From NCBI GenBank assembly GCA_036375165.1, contig DASUSI010000074.1:1-13864 (forward strand): DNA of 13,864 nucleotides, in the 5' to 3' direction. This DNA comes from WHSM01 sp036375165 (GTDB taxonomy: Bacteria; Actinomycetota; Actinomycetes; Mycobacteriales; Micromonosporaceae). Numbering within the stretch: position 1 is the first letter of the stretch; each line of letters opens with the position of its first letter. The notes under the pieces were generated by a model that made no database searches, had not been told where the DNA came from, and was given only the letters and a program-made list of their open reading frames with translations. The position numbers and the translations under genes are program-made. Positions 1 to 6,878 of this stretch are shown here, in pieces.

Positions 1-888
1 TCGATCATCAGCCGCTACGGCACGCCCGACCAGCGCAAGCGGTGGCTTCCCGGGATCGCCGACGGCACTTTCACGATGGTGTTCGCGATCACCGAACCGG
101 ACGCCGGGTCGAACGCGCACCGGATCACGACCACCGGCCGCCGCGACGGCGACGACTGGCTGCTCTCCGGCCAGAAGGTCTTCATCTCCGGGGTGGACGA
201 GGCCCAGTCGGTGATGGTCGTCGCGCGTACCGCGGACGCGAAGACCGGGAAACTCAAGCCCGCCCTGTACGTGGTCCCGACCGACGCACCCGGGTTCACA
301 TACCAGCGGATCGACATGGAGCTGCCGTCCCCGGAGAAGCAGTTCACGCTGTTCTTCGACGAGGTACGGCTGCCCAGCGACGCGCTGGTCGGAGCCGACC
401 CGGACAGCCAGGACGCTGGCCTGCTGCAACTGTTCGCGGGGCTGAACCCGGAGCGGATCATGGCCGCCGCGTTCTCGCTCGGGATCGCCCGGTTCGCGCT
501 CGGCCGCGCCGTGGAGTACGCGAAGACCCGGACCGTGTTCAAGCAGCCGATCGGGGCGCACCAGGGCATCGCGCACCCGCTCGCGCAGTGCGCGATCGAG
601 CTGGAACTGGCCCGGTTGATGACCCAGAAGGCCGCCTGGCTGTACGACAGTGGCGACGACACGGCCGCCGGGGAGGCCGCGAACATGGCGAAGTACGCCG
701 CTGCCGAGGCGTGCGCCCGGATCGTGGACCAGGCGGTGCACACCCACGGCGGCAACGGGCTGACCGCCGAGTTCGGGATGGCGAGGCTGCTCGCCGCGTC
801 CCGCGCGTCCCGGATCGCTCCGGTCAGCCGTGAGATGATCCTGAACTTCGTGGCGATGCACACGCTCGGCCTGCCCAAGTCGTACTGA
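1..888 (+). CDS. Acyl-CoA dehydrogenase (FadE-like), 5' end outside window
   Basis: FAD-dependent acyl-CoA dehydrogenase, expected to form a 2,3-enoyl-CoA from an acyl-CoA and pass electrons to ETF. The frame is open from base 1, so the N-terminal helical domain is missing; 295 residues are visible. Visible features are the middle-domain motif AITEPDAGSNAH (29-40), the substrate/FAD region LSGQKVFISG (55-64), and the C-terminal helical domain with TRTVFKQPIG and THGGNGLTAEFG. The usual C-terminal catalytic Glu position (IYEGT in medium-chain enzymes) reads VSRE here. The Glu of NPERI (residue 151 of the fragment) matches the position used by long-chain and isovaleryl-CoA dehydrogenases, so I infer it is the base. 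The stop is 8 bases before the next gene, so the two are probably co-transcribed. The substrate cannot be read from the sequence. Confidence 0.93.
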   Translation, partial: SIISRYGTPDQRKRWLPGIADGTFTMVFAITEPDAGSNAHRITTTGRRDGDDWLLSGQKVFISGVDEAQSVMVVARTADAKTGKLKPALYVVPTDAPGFTYQRIDMELPSPEKQFTLFFDEVRLPSDALVGADPDSQDAGLLQLFAGLNPERIMAAAFSLGIARFALGRAVEYAKTRTVFKQPIGAHQGIAHPLAQCAIELELARLMTQKAAWLYDSGDDTAAGEAANMAKYAAAEACARIVDQAVHTHGGNGLTAEFGMARLLAASRASRIAPVSREMILNFVAMHTLGLPKSY

Positions 889-896
889 GGAGAGCG

Positions 897-1676
897 ATGA
901 CCGACGAACTGGTCCATCTTCGCGTCGCCGCCGGGGTCGCCACCATCACGCTGGACTCGCCTCGAAACCGCAACGCGCTGTCGCGGCAACTGGTGACCGA
1001 ACTGTCCTGGCGGCTGGACGCGGCGGCCGGCGACGCCGCAACCCGTGCGGTGGTGCTCACCCACACCGGCGGCACTTTCTGCGCCGGCGCTGACCTCAGC
1101 GAAGCCAAAGAGGGTGGCATGGCGGAGGGCACCAAGGCACTGCTGCGACTGCTGCGCGACATCGTGACGCTGCCGAAGCCGGTGGTGGCCCGGATCGACG
1201 GGAACGCCCGGGCCGGTGGCCTGGGTCTGATCGGCGCATGCGACATCGTGGTGGCGTCGGAATCGTCGTCGTTCGCGTTCACCGAGGCCAGGCTCGGCCT
1301 GGCCCCGGCGATCATCTCGCTCACCGTGCTGCCCCGCCTGGACTCCCGGGCAGCGGGCCGCTATTTCCTGACCGGGGAGAAGTTCATTGGCCCGGTGGCG
1401 GAACGGATCGGACTGGTGACCTGCTCGGCGGTCGATGTGGACCGTGCGTTGGAGGAGATCCTGGCAGGGTTGCGGGCCGGTTCCCCGCAAGGGCTCGCCG
1501 AGTCCAAGAAGCTGGTCAGCGCCGAGGTGCTGGCAATGTTGGAGCAGCGCGGCGAGGACATGGCGGAGCTGTCGGCCCGGCTGTTCGGCTCCGAGGAAGC
1601 GCTGGAGGGAATGACGTCGTTCCTGCGACGTCGTCCACCCCGCTGGGCGATCGAGCCGGCGGCCGACAGCTCATGA
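897..1676 (+). CDS. Enoyl-CoA hydratase/isomerase family (crotonase fold)
   Basis: A 259-residue crotonase-fold protein that probably acts on the product of the preceding dehydrogenase. ATG 897 follows a GAGGAGAG ribosome site that overlaps the upstream stop. The oxyanion-hole segments are visible: GGTFCAGADLS (58-68) and ARAGGLGLIGACD (104-116). The second catalytic acid of hydratases is kept as Glu130 in FAFTEARLG. The first one (Glu144 of rat hydratase, normally AxGGGxE) is Gly110 here, and the glycine run is altered to A-R-A-G-G. A one-glutamate active site is known in crotonase relatives with isomerase, hydrolase or other activity, so hydration is not assured. The length is normal for the family. 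The gene is followed after 10 bases by the TetR gene. Confidence 0.92.
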   Translation: MTDELVHLRVAAGVATITLDSPRNRNALSRQLVTELSWRLDAAAGDAATRAVVLTHTGGTFCAGADLSEAKEGGMAEGTKALLRLLRDIVTLPKPVVARIDGNARAGGLGLIGACDIVVASESSSFAFTEARLGLAPAIISLTVLPRLDSRAAGRYFLTGEKFIGPVAERIGLVTCSAVDVDRALEEILAGLRAGSPQGLAESKKLVSAEVLAMLEQRGEDMAELSARLFGSEEALEGMTSFLRRRPPRWAIEPAADSS

Positions 1677-1686
1677 AGGACCGGTT

Positions 1687-2385
1687 GTGACCACGCCCAA
1701 CCCGTCGGCCATGGCCGCGGCGTCCACCACACCGACGCGGCCCACCACACCGACGCCGGCCACCGCGCCGGACCTGCCGTCGGGCACCACCCGGGAGCCA
1801 CAGCAGGAACGCAGCCGGATCACCCGGCAGCGGCTGCTGGAGGCCGCCATCGACGGCTTGGCGGAGTACGGCTGGTCCGGCACCACGGTCGCGGTGGTCG
1901 CCGAGCGCGCCGGGGTGTCCCGGGGAGCCGCGCAGCACCACTTCCGTACCCGGGAGGAGTTGGTCACCGCCGCCGTGCAGCACATGGCACAGGTACGCCG
2001 GGAGGAGATCCGCCGCCAGGCGGCACGCCTGCCACCGGGTGGGCGGCGTACCGAGGAGGTGCTCGACCTGCTCGCGGAACACTTCGTCGGGCCGGTGTTC
2101 GCCGCCGCGCTGCACCTGTGGGTGGCGGCGGCCACCGATGCCCAGTTACGGGACGTGGTGGCACCGTTGGAGGCCAGGATCGGCCGGGAGACCCACCGGT
2201 TCGCCGTCGAGTTGCTCAGCGCTGACGAGAGCCGGCCGGGGGTCCGGGAGGTGGTCGCGGCCACCCTGGACTTCATGCGCGGCCTGGGACTGGCGAACCT
2301 GCTCACCGACGACAGCGTCCGGCGTGCCCGGCTGCTGCGTGCCTGGGCGGACCTGCTCGACAAGGTCCTCGACACCCCCGCGTGA
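1687..2385 (+). CDS. TetR/AcrR-family transcriptional regulator
   Basis: DNA-binding repressor of 232 residues. After a low-complexity Thr/Pro/Ala tail (about residues 1-38) comes a typical TetR N-terminal domain: RITRQRLLEAAIDGLAEYG (44-62), then the helix-turn-helix TTVAVVAERAGVSRGAAQHH (66-85), then the family's FRTREELV. The C-terminal ligand-binding half is variable, as usual. The GTG start at 1687 is chosen because GAAGGA lies 6 bases upstream and the gap to the previous stop is only 10 bases. An ATG at 1711 is the main alternative and would shorten the tail by 8 codons. The gene lies inside the acyl-CoA gene block, directly before a palindrome-preceded dehydrogenase gene. I infer it controls this block, with an acyl-CoA or related metabolite as inducer. 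Confidence 0.92.
   Translation: MTTPNPSAMAAASTTPTRPTTPTPATAPDLPSGTTREPQQERSRITRQRLLEAAIDGLAEYGWSGTTVAVVAERAGVSRGAAQHHFRTREELVTAAVQHMAQVRREEIRRQAARLPPGGRRTEEVLDLLAEHFVGPVFAAALHLWVAAATDAQLRDVVAPLEARIGRETHRFAVELLSADESRPGVREVVAATLDFMRGLGLANLLTDDSVRRARLLRAWADLLDKVLDTPA
1724..1756 (+). repeat. 15-bp direct repeat, period 18, in the TetR tail
   Basis: CCACCACACCGACGC occurs at 1724-1738 and again at 1742-1756. The period of 18 bases is exactly six codons. It encodes the Thr/Pro-rich tail of the TetR protein and looks like a small in-frame duplication that lengthens the unstructured N-terminus. Confidence 0.75.
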
Positions 2386-2431
2386 CCCTCGCCGGGCCCG
2401 CGATCGCCGGACACGTCTTCCGCGAACATTG

Positions 2432-2444
2432 TTACTCGCGGTAA
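2432..2444. promoter_or_regulatory. Operator-like palindrome upstream of the SDR gene
   Basis: TTACTCGCGGTAA is a palindrome (TTAC, five bases, GTAA) centred at 2438. A wider inverted pair, AACATT (2425-2430) and AATGTT (2443-2448), overlaps it. A possible -10 box TAATGT (2442-2447) lies within the same stretch, so a bound protein would block transcription of the gene starting at 2471. The TetR gene ends 46 bases upstream. Assignment to that regulator is inference. Confidence 0.62.
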
Positions 2445-2470
2445 TGTTTCGGACATCCTGGGAGGTGCGG

Positions 2471-3316
2471 ATGGACGTTTTGATCACCGGAGCCGCGCGT
2501 GGCATCGGCGCGCACACCGCACGGCTGCTCGCCGGAAAGGGGCACCGGGTTTCCCTGGTCGGCCTGGAGCCGGAACGGCTCGCCAAGCTGGCCGCCGACC
2601 TTGGGGAGCCGCACTGCTGGTTCGAGGCCGACGTCACCGACTCGGCTTCACTGCGCGCGGCGGTAGCCGGCACAGTGGAGCGGTTCGGCGGCATCGACAC
2701 CGTGGTCGCCAACGCCGGCATCGCCAACTACGGCACGGTCCGGATCACGGATCCCGAGGTATTCGCGAAGGTCATCGACATCAACCTGACCGGGGTTTTC
2801 CGCACCCTGCACGCGACGCTTCCGCAGCTGATCGAGCGCAAAGGATACGCGCTGATCGTCGCCTCCCTGGCCTCGTACACCCCGATGCCGGGCATGGCCG
2901 CGTACACCGCGAGCAAAGCCGGCGTCGAGGCCTTCGGCCACGCGCTGCGTCACGAGATGGCGCCGTTCGGAGTCCGGGTCGGCACCGCGCATCCGTCCTG
3001 GGTAGACACCGACCTGGTACGGAACGCCGAGACGGACCTGCCGTCGTTCAAGGCGCTGCGAGGCAGGCTGCCCTGGCCGGCCAACACGCTCACCTCCGTG
3101 GAGACGTGCGCCGCGGCCATGGTCCGGGGGATCCAGAAGCGGGCCCGCCGGGTGCACGTACCACGCTCCGTGGCCCTGGTCAGTGCCATCCGGTCGGTCA
3201 TGGTGAGTCCGCTCGCCGACACCCTGATCGGTCGCCAGTCCCACAGGCTGGTGCCGGCCCTGGAGGAGGAAATCCACAAGCTGGGCCGACAACACCAGCG
3301 CCACACGCCGCGCTGA
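2471..3316 (+). CDS. Short-chain dehydrogenase/reductase (SDR)
   Basis: NAD(P)-dependent oxidoreductase of the classical SDR family, 281 residues. Motifs in order: nucleotide-binding TGAARGIG (6-13), DVT (54-56), VVANAGI (78-84), active-site Asn105 in INLTG, Ser132 in ASLAS, and YTASK with Tyr145 and Lys149. About 30 extra C-terminal residues follow the usual fold end, ending in a charged tail. ATG 2471 follows GGGAGG with good spacing. The frame is open further upstream across the TetR gene, but that part is a shadow. The cofactor and substrate are not determinable. In this block it would suit a hydroxyacyl or alcohol intermediate of the same pathway. The methyltransferase gene follows after 14 bases. 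Confidence 0.93.
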   Translation: MDVLITGAARGIGAHTARLLAGKGHRVSLVGLEPERLAKLAADLGEPHCWFEADVTDSASLRAAVAGTVERFGGIDTVVANAGIANYGTVRITDPEVFAKVIDINLTGVFRTLHATLPQLIERKGYALIVASLASYTPMPGMAAYTASKAGVEAFGHALRHEMAPFGVRVGTAHPSWVDTDLVRNAETDLPSFKALRGRLPWPANTLTSVETCAAAMVRGIQKRARRVHVPRSVALVSAIRSVMVSPLADTLIGRQSHRLVPALEEEIHKLGRQHQRHTPR

Positions 3317-3330
3317 TCCAGAATTCGTCC

Positions 3331-4140
3331 ATGACCTCAGGCTCCGGCCTCCCGGCCGGTCTCGGCCGCGCCCTCGCGCTTTTGGCCGACGCGCGCGCGG
3401 TGCCCGACGTGTCAGCCGGCTACCTGGACCTGGTCGCATCCCGGCCGGCCGGGCGGCGCAGCCTGGCCCAACGGCTGATGTCCTCCCGGCTGGTGCCCCG
3501 GGTGTACGAGCAGTGGTGGCGACCGGCGCTGGGATGGGTCGCCAAGGGACCGCGTGGTCCCGACATGGACGCCGAGCAGCGGATCGCATCGGACTACCTG
3601 GCTGTGTCCCCGGGCGACGTGGTTCTCGACCTCGCCTGCGGACCGGGCAACTTCACCCGGCGGTTCGCCACGCTGGTCGGCCCGGACGGACTGGTGGTCG
3701 GCCAGGACATGTCCACCACGATGTTGGAACGCGCGGTGCGGGACACGTTCGCCGGGACGGGGGACCGGTTCGCCAACCTCGGATACTTTCGCGCCGACGC
3801 GGCGGACCTGCCGTTTCTCGACCGGAGCTTCGACGCGGTGTGTTGCTTCGCCGCGCTGCATCTGTTCGGTGAGCCGTTGCGGGTCCTCGACCAGATCGCC
3901 CGGGTGCTACGGCCGGGGGGTCGGATCGCGTTGATGGCGTCGTGTCGCCGTGGTCCGGGCCCGGTGCGCTCGGCGGCGTCGTTGGCCATGGGCGCGACCG
4001 GGGTACGGATGTTCGGCCCGGACGAGCTCACGTCGGCGCTGCGGGAGCGGGGCTTCGGCGAGTTGCGCCAGCGGATAAGTGGCATGGTGCAGTTCGTCGG
4101 TGGCACTCGGGAGCGCCCGGACCGTCCGCCGACCCCGTGA
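3331..4140 (+). CDS. Class I SAM-dependent methyltransferase
   Basis: A 269-residue protein with a Rossmann-type methyltransferase domain of the Methyltransf_11 kind. Motif I is VVLDLACGPGNFTRRF (97-112), the acidic residue of motif II is in VVGQDMS (122-128), the DAADLPF segment is at 156-162, and VLRPGGRIALM is at 192-202. About 80 N-terminal residues precede the catalytic domain and include an Arg/Trp-rich stretch (RVYEQWWRPALGW). No strong ribosome site precedes ATG 3331. The close spacing to the SDR stop suggests translational coupling. The methyl acceptor is unknown. Small-molecule substrates such as quinones, lipids or polyketide-like compounds are all possible. Confidence 0.88.
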   Translation: MTSGSGLPAGLGRALALLADARAVPDVSAGYLDLVASRPAGRRSLAQRLMSSRLVPRVYEQWWRPALGWVAKGPRGPDMDAEQRIASDYLAVSPGDVVLDLACGPGNFTRRFATLVGPDGLVVGQDMSTTMLERAVRDTFAGTGDRFANLGYFRADAADLPFLDRSFDAVCCFAALHLFGEPLRVLDQIARVLRPGGRIALMASCRRGPGPVRSAASLAMGATGVRMFGPDELTSALRERGFGELRQRISGMVQFVGGTRERPDRPPTP

Positions 4141-4162
4141 TGACCGGTGACCAACCCCGCAT

Positions 4163-4187
4163 TGTCAGCCGCGTGTCGGGGCTGACA
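4163..4187. promoter_or_regulatory. 8-bp inverted repeat downstream of the methyltransferase gene
   Basis: TGTCAGCC (4163-4170) and GGCTGACA (4180-4187) are perfect inverted arms around a 9-base spacer. No T-run follows, so it is either a weak terminator of the preceding genes or an operator for the gene starting at 4237. It lies only 16 bases upstream of the second TTACT-type site. Confidence 0.45.
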
Positions 4188-4202
4188 TGCTGCCTGGAGA
4201 CC

Positions 4203-4216
4203 TTACTGGCGAGTAG
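4203..4216. promoter_or_regulatory. Second operator-like palindrome, upstream of the LLM gene
   Basis: TTACTGGCGAGTAG is a 14-base near-palindrome: TTACT against AGTAG, with one mismatch from AGTAA. It resembles the site at 2432-2444 in sequence (TTACT, GCG core) and in position, ending 20 bases before a start codon against 26 there. I infer that the same TetR protein may bind both. Confidence 0.5.
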
Positions 4217-4236
4217 CAAGTGACGCGGAGGCGACG

Positions 4237-5265
4237 ATGCGACTGAGCACCACGGTGATGTACGCGGGGCAGCCGAAGCGGGCCGCAGACCAGGTGGCGG
4301 CCCTGGAGCGAGCCGGCGTGGACGTGGTGTGGGTCGCCGAGGCATACGGTTTCGACTCACCCACCCTGATGGGCTATCTGGCCGCGAGAACCGAACGGGT
4401 GCAGATCGGCGCGGCGATCCTCAACATCTACTCCCGCACGCCGGCGCTGATCGCGCAAACCGCCGCCGGACTGGACTCGGTCTCCGGCGGTCGGGCGATC
4501 CTTGGACTCGGAGCCTCCGGACCCCAGGTGATCGAGGGTTGGCACGCCGTGCCGTACGACCGGCCGTTGGGTCGTACCCGCGAGGTGGTCGACATCTGCC
4601 GCCGGGCCTGGCGACGGGAAGTGATCACCAATGACGGGATCTACCAGATTCCGTTGCCCGCCGACCAGGGCACCGGGCTCGGCAAGCCCTTGAAGATGCT
4701 CACCCACCCCGAACGCGCCGAAATCCCGATCTACCTGGCGGCGCTGGGGGAGCGCAACGTGAGGATGGCCGCCGAGATCGGCGACGGCTGGCTGCCGATC
4801 CTGTTCCTTCCGGAGAAGGCGAAGGACGTATGGGGCCGGCCGCTGGCCGAGGGCGCCGCCAAACGGTCCCCGGAGCTCGGGCCGCTGGAAATCTCGGCCG
4901 GCGGGATGCTCGCGATCGGCGATGACGTGGCTGGGCTGCGTGACAACGCCCGACCCTACGTCGCCCTGTACGTCGGTGGGATGGGCGCTCGGGGCCGCAA
5001 CTTCTACAACGACCTCGCCAAGCGGTACGGGTACGAGAAGGAAGCCGAGACCATCCAGGAGCTGTACCTGTCAGGTCGCAAGGACGAGGCCGCCGCCGCG
5101 GTCCCGGCGGAACTGGTGGAAAAGATGAACCTGATCGGACCGGCCGGTTACGTCCGGGAACGGATCGAAGCGTTCCGGGAGGCCGGCGTCTCCGTGCTCA
5201 ACGTGACCCCGGTTGGGGAGGACCCGGTACGCCTGGTCGAACAGGTCAGGGAGTGGATCTCCTAG
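4237..5265 (+). CDS. LLM-class (luciferase-like) F420-dependent oxidoreductase
   Basis: TIM-barrel flavin/F420 oxidoreductase of the luciferase-like family, 342 residues, a normal length. Family features: an N-terminal strand MRLSTTVMYAG, GVDVVWVAEAYGFDSPTLMGYL, RVQIGAAILNIYSRTPALIAQ, GRAILGLGASGPQVIEGWH, and YDRPLGRTREVVDICR. These match actinobacterial members annotated as F420-dependent. F420 rather than FMN use is inferred from family and lineage, not from a diagnostic residue. ATG 4237 follows GGAGG (4227-4231). It ends the plus-strand catabolic block, 96 bases behind the methyltransferase gene, with its own putative operator. Confidence 0.92.
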   Translation: MRLSTTVMYAGQPKRAADQVAALERAGVDVVWVAEAYGFDSPTLMGYLAARTERVQIGAAILNIYSRTPALIAQTAAGLDSVSGGRAILGLGASGPQVIEGWHAVPYDRPLGRTREVVDICRRAWRREVITNDGIYQIPLPADQGTGLGKPLKMLTHPERAEIPIYLAALGERNVRMAAEIGDGWLPILFLPEKAKDVWGRPLAEGAAKRSPELGPLEISAGGMLAIGDDVAGLRDNARPYVALYVGGMGARGRNFYNDLAKRYGYEKEAETIQELYLSGRKDEAAAAVPAELVEKMNLIGPAGYVRERIEAFREAGVSVLNVTPVGEDPVRLVEQVREWIS

Positions 5266-5289
5266 GGTCCCCCAGCGCGCCGAGGCGAC

Positions 5290-5317
5290 TTGACCGGGCC
5301 GGACAACGGCGTAGCGT
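5290..5317 (+). promoter_or_regulatory. Promoter of the PhoX-like gene
   Basis: TTGACC (5290-5295), a 16-base spacer and TAGCGT (5312-5317) fit the actinobacterial housekeeping sigma-factor pattern. The start of transcription would be near 5324, giving a leader of about 45 bases that ends in the ribosome site GAGGGGG (5356-5362). No PHO-box-like repeats were recognised. Confidence 0.6.
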
Positions 5318-5368
5318 GCCGGGTGCGGATCCGCAGGCCGGCAACGGCGTCGTACGAGGGGGTACGAG

Positions 5369-6841
5369 ATGGTCGAACTTGATCGCCGGACGATGCTCCG
5401 GGGTGCCGCGATGGCGGCCGGGGCCACCCTGGTCGGAGGGCCGTTCGCCGGATTCGTCGCCCGGTCCGCGCTCGCCGCGGTGGGCGGCGAAGACCCGGCC
5501 CGAGGGCTTCGCCCGATCTCCGACCTGCGTGACGGCGCGGTACGGCTGTGGTTGCCGGACGGCTTCGGGTACCGCTCCTTCCACGACACCGAGTACGACG
5601 TGGTGCTCGACGACGGCACCCGGCTGCCTGGCCGGCACGACGGAATGGCGGCGTTCCGGGGCCCCGGCGGCAATGTGGTCCTGGTGCGCAACCACGAGGT
5701 GAACGGGACCGGCACCGCGTTCGGTGACCCGGCCACGGCGTACGACCCGATGGCCCGGGGCGGCACCACCACCGTGGAGGTCACACCGTTCGGTGAAGTG
5801 GTGCGCGCATACACCAGCCTGAGCGGCACCATGATGAACTGCAGCGGCGGCCCTACGCCGTGGGGATCCTGGATCACCTGCGAGGAGACGATCAACGGAC
5901 CCGATGTCGGGCCAGACTTCACAGGCGCGTCCAATGTGCCCCTCACCGAGCGGCACGGGTTCATCTTCGACGTGCCGGCCGACGGGCGGTCCGACGGAGC
6001 CCCGATCACGCACGCCGGACGGTTCGCGCACGAGTCGGTGGCCTTCGACCCCGTGGAAGGGATCCTCTACCTCACCGAGGACGACTTCGGATTCGCCTCC
6101 GGCTTCTACCGTTACCTGCCGCCGGACAATCCGCTGGACACCGGCCGGCTCGCTGACGGCGGCCGGTTGCAGATGCTCGCCGTCAAGGGCATACCGAACG
6201 TCGACCTGGCGGCCGCCCAGCCGCTCCGGGCCACGTACCAGGTGGAATGGGTGGACCTCGACGACCCGGCGCCCAGCTTCCCGTACTCTCCCGGCCAGAC
6301 CGCGCCGACCAGCAACAACGACGCGCTCAGCTACGTGGCCAGGCAGGGCTGGGAGCAGGGCGCGGCGTACTTCTCCCGGCTGGAGGGCTCCGCGTACGAC
6401 GGCGGCGTCGTCTACTTCACGGCCACCCAGGGCGGCGGCGAGCCGGAGCGGAGTACCGGGCCGATCGCGGACGGGTACGGCAACGGTTCCGGCCAGATCT
6501 GGGCATACCACTGCCGGTCGCAAGTGCTTCAACTGGTGTACCAGTCGCCGGGCCCGGACGTGCTGGACTTCCCGGACAACGTCACCACCAGCCCTCGCGG
6601 CACGCTGGTGGTCTGCGAGGACGGCAGCAACAACAACTTTCTGCGTGGGCTGAGCCGTGGCGGGCAGTTGTTCGACATCGCGCTGAACCGGCTGGTGAGC
6701 CGGACCGGGGCAGTCCGCTACGACGACGAGTTCGCCGGGTCCACGTTCAGTCCGGACGGGCACACCCTGTTCGTCAATATCCAGGCGAGCCGGGGCATGA
6801 CGTTCGCCGTCTGGGGTCCGTGGGACCGGATCGGAATCTGA
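5369..6841 (+). CDS. PhoX-family (DUF839) phosphatase, Tat-secreted
   Basis: A 490-residue exported protein of the PhoX alkaline-phosphatase family (calcium/iron-dependent phosphoesterases with a beta-propeller core). The N-terminus is a twin-arginine signal: DRRTML (5-10), a hydrophobic stretch to about residue 35, and a likely cut after SALA (36). Family motifs include VRNHEVNG (106-113), NCSGGPTPWGSW (157-168) with Cys158, CEET (171-174), HESVAFDP and LTEDDFGF. The N-C-S-G-G-x-T-P-W-G segment is the hallmark of the family. The protein is shorter than large PhoX enzymes but within range. ATG 5369 is supported by GAGGGGG 6 bases upstream. The gene is probably monocistronic. A phosphate-scavenging role is expected from the family. 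Other DUF839 proteins have unknown roles. Confidence 0.87.
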   Translation: MVELDRRTMLRGAAMAAGATLVGGPFAGFVARSALAAVGGEDPARGLRPISDLRDGAVRLWLPDGFGYRSFHDTEYDVVLDDGTRLPGRHDGMAAFRGPGGNVVLVRNHEVNGTGTAFGDPATAYDPMARGGTTTVEVTPFGEVVRAYTSLSGTMMNCSGGPTPWGSWITCEETINGPDVGPDFTGASNVPLTERHGFIFDVPADGRSDGAPITHAGRFAHESVAFDPVEGILYLTEDDFGFASGFYRYLPPDNPLDTGRLADGGRLQMLAVKGIPNVDLAAAQPLRATYQVEWVDLDDPAPSFPYSPGQTAPTSNNDALSYVARQGWEQGAAYFSRLEGSAYDGGVVYFTATQGGGEPERSTGPIADGYGNGSGQIWAYHCRSQVLQLVYQSPGPDVLDFPDNVTTSPRGTLVVCEDGSNNNFLRGLSRGGQLFDIALNRLVSRTGAVRYDDEFAGSTFSPDGHTLFVNIQASRGMTFAVWGPWDRIGI

Positions 6842-6846
6842 CGGTG

Positions 6847-6878
6847 GCGGCCAGCCGGCGCGTCAGTCGACCGGCCGC
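6847..6878. terminator. Possible terminator between convergent genes
   Basis: The short gap between the PhoX gene and the convergent secreted-protein gene contains GCGGCC (6847-6852) with GGCCGC (6873-6878). An alternative pairing is GCCGG (6854-6858) with CCGGC (6871-6875). There is no T-run. It is the only candidate terminator in a 37-base gap. Confidence 0.3.

Noticed and set aside
15..1490. Long minus-strand open frame (491 codons) opposite the dehydrogenase and crotonase genes
   Set aside because: It is antisense to two clear family members in GC-rich DNA, where such shadows are expected. The translation is Arg/Pro/Ser-rich and has no motif.
5246..6763. Minus-strand open frame of 505 codons opposite the PhoX gene
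   Set aside because: The PhoX frame has a Tat signal, family motifs, promoter and ribosome site. The opposite frame has none.
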